Assembly: GCA_947568835.1 (NCBI GenBank)
Contig: CANOQG010000007.1
Coordinates: forward strand, 4,464,001 to 4,528,000
From: Protonemura montana
Lineage: Eukaryota > Arthropoda > Insecta > Plecoptera > Nemouridae
DNA length: 64,000 nt
Reading direction: 5' to 3'
This document shows positions 54,978 through 64,000 of the stretch, one piece after another. The notes under the pieces were generated by a model. That model did no database searches and was not told the origin of the DNA. It saw only the letters and a list, made by a program, of their open reading frames with translations. The first letter of the stretch is position 1, and the number at the start of each line of letters is the position of its first letter. A program made the translations under genes and the position numbers.

Positions 54978-57066
54978 GACATATTACAGGACATGGGGCA
55001 GGACATGGGGCAAAACATGGGGCAGGACATGGGACAGGACATGGGGCAGGACATGGGGCAGGACATGGGGCAGGACATGGGGAAGGACATGGGACATGAG
55101 GCAGGACAGGGGGAGGACATGGAGCAGGACATGGGGCAGGACATGGGGCAGGACATGGGGCAGGACATGGGACATGGGGCAGGACATGGGGCAGGACATG
55201 GGGCAGGACATGGAGCAGGAGATGGGGCAGGAAATGGGGCAGGACATGGGACAGGACATAGGGCAGGACATGGGGCAGGACATGAGGCAGGACATGGGGC
55301 AGGACATGGGACATAGGGCAGGACAGGGGAAGGACATGGAGCAGGACATGGGGCAGGACATGGGGCAGGACATAAGACAGGACATAGGGCAGGACATGGG
55401 GTAGGACATGGGGCAGGACATGGGGCAGGACATGGGACATGGGGCAAGACATGGGGCAGGACATGGGGCAGGACATGGGGCAGGACATGGGGCAGGACAT
55501 GGGGCAGGACATGGGACATGGGGCAGGACATGGGGCAGGACATAAGACAGGACATAGGGCAGGACATGGGGTAGGACATGGGGCAGGACATGGGGCAGGA
55601 CATGGGACATGGGGCAAGACATGGGGCAGGACATGGGGCAGGACATGGGGCAGGACATGGGGCAGGACATGGGGCAGGACATGGGACATGGGGCAGGACA
55701 TGGGGCAGGACATGGGGCAGGACATGGGGCAGGACATGGGGCACGACATGGGGCAGGACATAGGGCAGGCCATGGGGCAGGACATGGGGCAGGACATGGG
55801 ACATGGGGCAGGACATGGGGCAGGACATGGAGCAGGAGATGGGGCAGGAAATGGGGCAGGACATGGGACAGGACATAGGGCAGGACATGGGGCAGGACAT
55901 GGGACATGGGGCAAGACATGGGGCAGGACATGGGGCAGGACATGGGGCAGGACATGGGGCATGACATGGGGCAGGACATGGGACAGGACATGGGGCAGGA
56001 CATGGGGCAGGACATGGGGCAGGACATGGGGCAGGACATGAGGCAGGACATGGGACAGGACATGGGGCAGGACATGGGGCAGGACATGGGACATGGGGCA
56101 GGACATGGGGCAGGACATGGAGCAGGAGATGGGGCAGGAAATGGGGCAGGACATGGGACAGGACATAGGGCAGGACATGGGGCAGGACATGAGGCAGGAC
56201 ATGGGGCAGGACATGGGACATAGGGCAGGACAGGGGAAGGACATGGAGCAGGACATGGGGCAGGACATGGGGCAGGACATAAGACAGGACATAGGGCAGG
56301 ACATGGGGTAGGACATGGGGCAGGACATGGGGCAGGACATGGGACATGGGGCAAGACATGGGGCAGGACATGGGGCAGGACATGGGGCAGGACATGGGGC
56401 AGGACATGGGGCAGGACATGGGACATGGGGCAGGACATGGGGCAGGACATAAGACAGGACATAGGGCAGGACATGGGGCAGGACATGGGGCAGGACATGG
56501 GGCAGGACATGGGGCAGGACATGGGACATGGGGCAGGACATGGGGCAGGACATGGGGCAGGACATGGGGCAGGACATGGGGCAGGACATGGGGCAGGACA
56601 TAGGGCAGGCCATGGGGCAGGACATGGGGCAGGACATGGAGCAGGACAAGGGACATGACATGGGACAGGACATGGGGCAGGACATGGGGCAGGACATGAG
56701 ACAGGACATAGGGCAGGACATGGGGCAGGACATGGGGCAGGACATGGGGCAGGACACGGGACATGGGGCAAGACATGGGGCAGGACATGGGGCAGGACAT
56801 GGGGCAGGACATGGGGCAGGACATGGGGCAGGACATGGGGCAGGACATGGGGCAGGAAATGGGACAGGACAAGGGGCAGGACATGGGGCAGGACATGGGC
56901 CATGGGGCAGGACATGGGGCAGGACATGGGGCAGGACATGGGGCAGGACATGGGGCAGGACATGGGGCAGGACATGGGGCAGGACATAGGGCTGGACATG
57001 GGGTAGGACATGAGGCAGGACATGAGACAGGACATGGGGCAGGACATGGGGCAGGACATGGGACAG
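54978..57066 (+). repeat. HOR unit, 2,089 bp, 67 bp shorter than its partner
   Basis: Partner of 45,507-47,662, missing 67 bp (five 12-mers plus one 7-mer) near 56,465. The loss removes one GGGGTAGG and one GGGGCAAGAC step. A private GGGGCACGACATGG lies near 55,739. AGGGCTGGACATGG near 56,989 is shared with the partner. Confidence 0.9.
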
Positions 57067-58526
57067 GACATATTACAGGACATGGGGCAGGACATGGGGC
57101 AAAACATGGGGCAGGACATGGGACAGGACATGGGGCAGGACATGGGGCAGGACATGGGGCAGGACATGGGGAAGGACATGGGACATGAGGCAGGACAGGG
57201 GGAGGACATGGAGCAGGACATGGGGCAGGACATGGGGCAGGACATGGGGCAGGACATGGGACATGGGGCAGGACATGGGGCAGGACATGGAGCAGGACAT
57301 GGGACATGACATGGGACAGGACATGGGACAGGATATAGGGCAGGACATGGGGCAGGACATGGTGCAGGACATAGGGAAGGACATGGGGCAGGACATGGGG
57401 CAGGACATGGGGCAGGACATGGGACATGGGGCAAGACATGGGACAGGACATGGGGCAGAACATGGGGCAGGACATGGGGCAGGACATGGGGCGGGACATA
57501 GGCCAGGACATGGGGCAGGAAATGGGACAGGACAAAGGGCAGGACATGGGGCAGGACATGGGACATGGGGCAGGACATGGGGCAGGACATGGGGCATGAC
57601 ATGGGGCAGGACATGGGACAGGACATGGGGCAGGACATGGGGCAGGACATGGGGCAGGACATGGGGCAGGACATGAGGCAGGACATGGGACAGGACATGG
57701 GGCAGGACATGGGGCAGGACATGGGACATGGGGCAGGACATGGGGCAGGACATGGAGCAGGAGATGGGGCAGGAAATGGGGCAGGACATGGGACAGGACA
57801 TAGGGCAGGACATGGGGCAGGACATGAGGCAGGACATGGGGCAGGACATGGGACATAGGGCAGGACAGGGGAAGGACATGGAGCAGGACATGGGGCAGGA
57901 CATGGGGCAGGACATAAGACAGGACATAGGGCAGGACATGGGGTAGGACATGGGGCAGGACATGGGGCAGGACATGGGACATGGGGCAAGACATGGGGCA
58001 GGACATGGGGCAGGACATGGGGCAGGACATGGGGCAGGACATGGGGCAGGACATGGGACATGGGGCAGGACATGGGGCAGGACATGGGGCAGGACATGGG
58101 GCAGGACATGGGGCAGGACATGGGGCAGGACATGGGGCAGGACATGGGGCAGGACATGAGACAGGACATAGGGCAGGACATGGGGCAGGACATGGGGCAG
58201 GACATGGGGCAGGACACGGGACATGGGGCAAGACATGGGGCAGGACATGGAGCAGGACATGGGGCAGGACATGGGGCAGGACATGGGGCAGGACATGGGG
58301 CAGGACATGGGGCAGGATATGGGACAGGACAAGGGGCAGGACATGGGGCAGGACATGGGCCATGGGGCAGGACATGGGGCAGGACATGGGGCAGGACATG
58401 GGGCAGGACATGGGGCAGGACATGGGGCAGGACATGGGGCAGGACATAGGGCAGGACATGGGGTAGGACATGAGGCAGGACATGAGACAGGACATGGGGC
58501 AGGACATGGGGCAGGACATGGGACAG
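57067..58526 (+). repeat. HOR unit, 1,460-bp class
   Basis: Copy of 47,663-49,122 at offset 9,404, sharing GGATATAGGG near 57,332. GGATATGGGAC near 58,316 is private, replacing the usual GGAAATGGGAC. Confidence 0.9.
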
Positions 58527-60431
58527 GACATATTACAGGACATGGGGCAGGACATGGGGCAAAACATGGGGCAGGACATGGGACAGGACATGGGGCAGGA
58601 CATGGGGCAGGACATGGGGCAGGACATGGGGAAGGACATGGGACATGAGGCAGGACAGGGGGAGGACATGGAGCAGGACATGGGGCAGGACATGGGGCAG
58701 GACATGGGGCAGGACATGGGACATGGGGCAGGACATGGGGCAGGACATGGAGCAGGACATGGGACATGACATGGGACAGGACATGGGACAGGACATAGGG
58801 CAGGACATAGGCCAGAACATGGTGCAGGACATACGGCAGGACATGGGGCAGGACATGGGGCAGGACATGGGGCAGGACATGGGGCAGGACATGAGGCAGG
58901 ACTTGAAGCAGGACATGGGGCAGGACATGGGGCAGGACATGGGACAGGACATGGGGCAGGACATGGGGCAGGACATGGGGCAGGACATGTGGCAGTACAT
59001 GGGGCAGGACATGAGGCAGGACATGGGACAGGACATGGGGCAGGACATGGGGCAGGACATGGGACATGGGGCAGGACATGGAGCAGGACATGGGGCAGGA
59101 CATGGGGCAGGACATGGGGCAGGACATAGGGCAGGACATGGGGCAGGACATGGGGCAGGACATGGAGCAGGACATGGGACATGACATGGGACAGGACATG
59201 GGACAGGACATAGGGCAGGACATGGGGCAGGACATGGGGCAGGACATAGGGCAGGACATGGGGCAGGACATGGGGCAGGACATGGGGCAGGACATAGGGC
59301 AGGACATGGGGCAGGACATGGGGCAGGACATGGGGCAGGACATGGGGCAGGACATGGGGCAGGACATGGGGCGGGACATAGGCCAGGACATGGGGCAGGA
59401 AATGGGACAGGACAAAGGGCAGGACATGGGGCAGGACATGGGACATGGGGCAGGACATGGGGCAGGACATGGGGCATGACATGGGGCAGGACATGGGACA
59501 GGACATGGGGCAGGACATGGGGCAGGACATGGGGCAGGACATGGGGCAGGACATGAGGCAGGACATGGGACAGGACATGGGGCAGGACATGGGGCAGGAC
59601 ATGGGACATGGGGCAGGACATGGGGCAGGACATGGAGCAGGAGATGGGGCAGGAAATGGGGCAGGACATGGGACAGGACATAGGGCAGGACATGGGGCAG
59701 GACATGGGGCAGGACATGGGGCAGGACATGGGGCAGGACATGGGACATGGGGCAGGACATGGGGCAGGACATGGGGCAGGACATGGGGCAGGACATGGGG
59801 CAGGACATGAGGCAGGACATAGGGCAGGCCATGGGGCAGGACATGGGGCAGGACATGGAGCAGGACATGGGACATGACATGGGACAGGACATGGGGCAGG
59901 ACATGGGGCAGGACATAAGACAGGACGTAGGGCAGGACATGGGGCAGGACATGGGGCAGGACATGGGGCAGGACACGGGAAATGGGGCAAGACATGGGGC
60001 AGGACATGGGGCAGGACATGGGGCAGGACATGGGGCAGGACATGGGGCAGGACATGAGACAGGACATAGGGCAGGACATGGGGCAGGACATGGGGCAGGA
60101 CATGGGGCAGGACACGGGACATGGGGCAAGACATGGGGCAGGACATGGGGCAGGACATGGGGCAGGACATGGGGCAGGACATGGGGCAGGACATGGGGCA
60201 GGACATGGGGCAGGAAATGGGACAGGACAAGGGGCAGGACATGGGGCAGGACATGGGCCATGGGGCAGGACATGGGCCATGGGGCAGGACATGGGGCAGG
60301 ACATGGGGCAGGACATGGGGCAGGACATGGGGCAGGACATGGGGCAGGACATAGGGCAGGACATGGGGTAGGACATGAGGCAGGACATGAGACAGGACAT
60401 GGGGCAGGACATGGGGCAGGACATGGGACAG
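58527..60431 (+). repeat. HOR unit, 1,905 bp
   Basis: ATAGGCCAGAAC near 58,807, ACTTGAAGC near 58,898 and ATGTGGCAGTAC near 58,987. GACGTAGGG near 59,924 is private. GGGCCATGG occurs twice, 19 bp apart (near 60,255 and 60,274), with one 12-mer plus one 7-mer between them. Confidence 0.9.
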
Positions 60432-62133
60432 GACATATTACAGGACATGGGGCAGGACATGGGGCAAAACATGGGGCAGGACATGGGACAGGACATGGGG
60501 CAGGACATGGGGCAGGACATGGGGCAGGACATGGGGAAGGACATGGGACATGAGGCAGGACAGGGGGAGGACATGGAGCAGGACATGGGGCAGGACATGG
60601 GGCAGGACATGGGGCAGGACATGGGACATGGGGCAGGACATGGGGCAGGACATGGAGCAGGACATGGGACATGACATGGGACAGGACATGGGACAGGACA
60701 TAGGGCAGGACATGGGGCAGGACATGGTGCAGGACATAGGGAAGGACATGGGGCAGGACATGGGGCAGGACATGGGGCAGGACATGGGACATGGGGCAAG
60801 ACATGGGACAGGACATGGGGCAGAACATGGGGCAGGACATGGGGCAGGACATGGGGCGGGACATAGGCCAGGACATGGGGCAGGAAATGGGACAGGACAA
60901 AGGGCAGGACATGGGGCAGGACATGGGACATGGGGCAGGACATGGGGCAGGACATGGGGCATGACATGGGGCAGGACATGGGACAGGACATGGGGCAGGA
61001 CATGGGGCAGGACATGGGGCAGGACATGGGGCAGGACATGAGGCAGGACATGGGACAGGACATGGGGCAGGACATGGGGCAGGACATGGGACATGGGGCA
61101 GGACATGGGGCAGGACATGGAGCAGGAGATGGGGCAGGAAATGGGGCAGGACATGGGACAGGACATAGGGCAGGACATGGGGCAGGACATGAGGCAGGAC
61201 ATGGGGCAGGACATGGGACATAGGGCAGGACAGGGGAAGGACATGGAGCAGGACATGGGGCAGGACATGGGGCAGGACATAAGACAGGACATAGGGCAGG
61301 ACATGGGGTAGGACATGGGGCAGGACATGGGGCAGGACATGGGACATGGGGCAAGACATGGGGCAGGACATGGGGCAGGACATGGGGCAGGACATGGGGC
61401 AGGACATGGGGCAGGACATGGGACATGGGGCAGGACATGGGGCAGGACATAAGACAGGACATAGGGCAGGACATGGGGTAGGACATGGGGCAGGACATGG
61501 GGCAGGACATGGGACATGGGGCAAGACATGGGGCAGGACATGGGGCAGGACATGGGGCAGGACATGGGGCAGGACATGGGGCAGGACATGGGACATGGGG
61601 CAGGACATGGGGCAGGACATGGGGCAGGACATGGGGCAGGACATGGGGCAGGACATGGGGCAGGACATAGGGCAGGCCATGGGGCAGGACATGGGGCAGG
61701 ACATGGAGCAGGACAAGGGACATGACATGGGACAGGACATGGGGCAGGACATGGGGCAGGACATGAGACAGGACATAGGGCAGGACATGGGGCAGGACAT
61801 GGGGCAGGACATGGGGCAGGACACGGGACATGGGGCAAGACATGGGGCAGGACATGGGGCAGGACATGGGGCAGGACATGGGGCAGGACATGGGGCAGGA
61901 CATGGGGCAGGACATGGGGCAGGAAATGGGACAGGACAAGGGGCAGGACATGGGGCAGGACATGGGCCATGGGGCAGGACATGGGGCAGGACATGGGGCA
62001 GGACATGGGGCAGGACATGGGGCAGGACATGGGGCAGGACATGGGGCAGGACATAGGGCAGGACATGGGGTAGGACATGAGGCAGGACATGAGACAGGAC
62101 ATGGGGCAGGACATGGGGCAGGACATGGGACAG
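60432..62133 (+). repeat. HOR unit, 1,702-bp class (copy 2)
   Basis: Same length and marker order as 15,115-16,816. With the preceding unit it reproduces the order seen at 11-17 kb. Confidence 0.9.
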
Positions 62134-64000
62134 GACATATTACAGGACATGGGGCAGGACATGGGGCAAAACATGGGGCAGGACATGGGACAGGACATGG
62201 GGCAGGACATGGGGCAGGACATGGGGCAGGACATGGGGAAGGACATGGGACATGAGGCAGGACAGGGGGAGGACATGGAGCAGGACATGGGGCAGGACAT
62301 GGGGCAGGACATGGGGCAGGACATGGGACATGGGGCAGGACATGGGGCAGGACATGGAGCAGGACATGGGACATGACATGGGACAGGACATGGGACAGGA
62401 CATAGGGCAGGACATGGGGCAGGACATGGTGCAGGACATAGGGAAGGACATGGGGCAGGACATGGGGCAGGACATGGGGCAGGACATGGGACATGGGGCA
62501 AGACATGGGACAGGACATGGGGCAGAACATGGGGCAGGACATGGGGCAGGACATGGGGCGGGACATAGGCCAGGACATGGGGCAGGAAATGGGACAGGAC
62601 AAAGGGCAGGACATGGGGCAGGACATGGGACATGGGGCAGGACATGGGGCAGGACATGGGGCATGACATGGGGCAGGACATGGGACAGGACATGGGGCAG
62701 GACATGGGGCAGGACATGGGGCAGGACATGGGGCAGGACATGAGGCAGGACATGGGACAGGACATGGGGCAGGACATGGGGCAGGACATGGGACATGGGG
62801 CAGGACATGGGGCAGGACATGGAGCAGGAGATGGGGCAGGAAATGGGGCAGGACATGGGACAGGACATAGGGCAGGACATGGGGCAGGACATGAGGCAGG
62901 ACATGGGGCAGGACATGGGACATAGGGCAGGACAGGGGAAGGACATGGAGCAGGACATGGGGCAGGACATGGGGCAGGACATAAGACAGGACATAGGGCA
63001 GGACATGGGGTAGGACATGGGGCAGGACATGGGGCAGGACATGGGACATGGGGCAAGACATGGGGCAGGACATGGGGCAGGACATGGGGCAGGACATGGG
63101 GCAGGACATGGGGCAGGACATGGGACATGGGGCAGGACATGGGGCAGGACATGGGGCAGGACATGGGGCAGGACATGGGGCAGGACATGGGGCAGGACAT
63201 GGGGCAGGACATGGGGCAGGACATGAGACAGGACATAGGGCAGGACATGGGGCAGGACATGGGGCAGGACATGGGGCAGGACACGGGACATGGGGCAAGA
63301 CATGGGGCAGGACATGGGGCAGGACATGGGGCAGGACATGGGGCAGGACATGGGGCAGGACATGGGGCAGGACATGGGGCAGGAAATGGGACAGGACAAG
63401 GGGCAGGACATGGGGCAGGACATGGGCCATGGGGCAGGACATGGGGAAGGACATGGGGCAGGACATGGGGCAGGACATGGGGCAGGACATGGGACAGGAC
63501 ATGGGGCAGGACATGGGGCAGGACATGGGACATGGGGCAGGACATGGGGCAGGACATGGAGCAGGAGATGGGGCAGGAAATGGGGCAGGACATGGGACAG
63601 GACATAGGGCAGGACATGGGGCAGGACATGGGGCAGGACATGGGGCAGGACATGGGGCAGGACATGGGACATGGGGCAGGACATGGGGCAGGACATGGGG
63701 CAGGACATGGGGCAGGACATGGGGCAGGACATGAGGCAGGACATAGGGCAGGCCATGGGGCAGGACATGGGGCAGGACATGGAGCAGGACATGGGACATG
63801 ACATGGGACAGGACATGGGGCAGGACATGGGGCAGGACATAAGACAGGACATAGGGCAGGACATGGGGCAGGACATGGGGCAGGACATGGGGCAGGACAC
63901 GGGAAATGGGGCAAGACATGGGGCAGGACATGGGGCAGGACATGGGGCAGGACATGGGGCAGGACATGGGGCAGGACATGAGACAGGACATAGGGCAGGA
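62134..64000 (+). repeat. Partial HOR at the right window edge, rearranged
   Basis: Proceeds normally to GGGCCATGG near 63,425. Then, instead of reaching the next landmark, it jumps back at about 63,490-63,560 to the GGAGATGG marker and runs on through AGGGCAGGCC, ATAAGACAGG and GACACGGGAAATGG. No further landmark appears before the window ends, so this interval exceeds 1,867 bp. Confidence 0.85.

Larger units (their letters stand above)
49883..59287 (+). repeat. Copy 2 of the ~9.4-kb tandem duplication (about 9,404 bp)
   Basis: Adjoins copy 1 at the GCATGACATGG mark (49,883). It differs by a 12-bp gain near 54,810, a 67-bp loss near 56,465 and roughly a dozen point differences that I noticed. 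Pairing stops at about 59,287. Confidence 0.92.
1..64000 (+). repeat. 12-bp satellite array, consensus GGACATGGGGCA, spanning the whole window
   Basis: The window is built from head-to-tail copies of a 12-bp unit, all in one orientation; I saw no inverted block. Common point variants are GGACATGGGACA, GGACATAGGGCA, GGACATGAGGCA, GGACATGGAGCA, GGACATAAGACA and GGACATGGGGTA. Length variants are a 7-bp unit (GGACATG), 11-bp units (GGACAGGGGGA, GGACAGGGGAA) and a 17-bp unit with a duplicated GACAT. No unique sequence, transposon, microsatellite or gene interrupts it. Both window ends lie inside the array, so its true length is unknown. Satellites of this size and layered structure are known from eukaryotic heterochromatin; which organism, and whether the array is centromeric or subtelomeric, cannot be told from the sequence. 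Confidence 0.98.

Noticed and set aside
51710-63991. A 4,093-codon minus-strand open frame, and similar frames of 1,000-3,500 codons (for example 13,383-22,874, 20,794-30,465 and 23,190-33,647)
   Set aside because: They are low-complexity readings of the satellite. The motif changes between Met-Ser-Cys-Pro, His-Val-Leu-Pro and Cys-Pro-Ala-Pro at each 7-bp unit, HOR lengths such as 1,460 and 1,286 are not multiples of three, and no domain, promoter or splice context is visible.
1-64000. A very large tandem-repeat exon (mucin-like VNTR)
   Set aside because: Coding VNTRs keep one reading frame. Here 7-, 11- and 17-bp units shift frame more than ten times per HOR, and block copies differ by indels such as 67 bp.
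1-64000. CRISPR array
   Set aside because: There are no unique spacers: the stretches between repeats are the same repeat, and the period is 12 bp.
1-64000. Telomeric repeat or a centromeric CENP-B box
   Set aside because: The motif is not a TTAGGG-like telomere unit, and I saw no TTCG core of the kind a CENP-B box needs.
1-64000. Transposon-derived satellite with embedded element fragments
   Set aside because: I found no terminal repeats, poly-A tract, target-site duplication or non-satellite insert anywhere; every stretch parses into the 12-bp family.

Overview
The whole 64,000-base window is one uninterrupted tandem-repeat (satellite) array. I find no gene, RNA gene, mobile element or unique sequence in it, and the array runs off both ends. 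The basic unit is 12 bp, GGACATGGGGCA on the + strand (G6 A3 C2 T1, about 67% G+C and 75% purine). A 64-kb gene-free satellite with layered repeat structure points to eukaryotic heterochromatin (pericentromeric, subtelomeric or a sex/microchromosome type block). The motif is not a telomere or centromere repeat that I recognise, so I do not name a species or a chromosome position.

There are three levels of organisation. Level 1: 12-bp units with point variants, plus length variants at fixed places (a 7-bp unit GGACATG, 11-bp units GGACAGGGGGA and GGACAGGGGAA, and a 17-bp unit carrying an extra GACAT). Level 2: higher-order repeats (HORs) defined by an ordered series of rare variants. The most useful landmark is CATATTRCAGG, found 38 times between 1,701 and 62,134. 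The 37 landmark-to-landmark intervals range from 1,278 to 2,344 bp (mean about 1,633). The commonest is a 1,460-bp class (six copies), which I parse as 112 twelve-mers, 11 seven-mers, two 11-mers and one 17-mer. Level 3: recent blocks of several HORs, most clearly adjacent tandem duplications of 7,158 bp (about 26,985-41,300) and about 9.4 kb (about 40,424-59,287), plus a 6,427-bp-offset repeat (about 17.1-28.4 kb).

By region: 1 to about 10 kb has the longest and most irregular HORs and most of the private variants. 10-17 kb holds the 1,460 / ~1,900 / ~1,700 series, which reappears at 57-62 kb. 17-28 kb is the 6,427-offset pair. 27-41 kb is the 7,158-bp tandem pair built of 1,278, 1,286 and 1,748 classes. 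40-59 kb is the ~9.4-kb tandem pair. 59-64 kb returns to the 10-17 kb type and ends in a rearranged partial HOR.

Very long open frames exist, the longest being 4,093 codons on the minus strand at 51,710-63,991. They are a by-product: the 12-mer contains no stop codon in any of the six frames, and 12 is a multiple of 3. The 7-, 11- and 17-bp units shift frame more than ten times per HOR, and the HOR lengths are not multiples of three. I therefore annotate no protein-coding gene.
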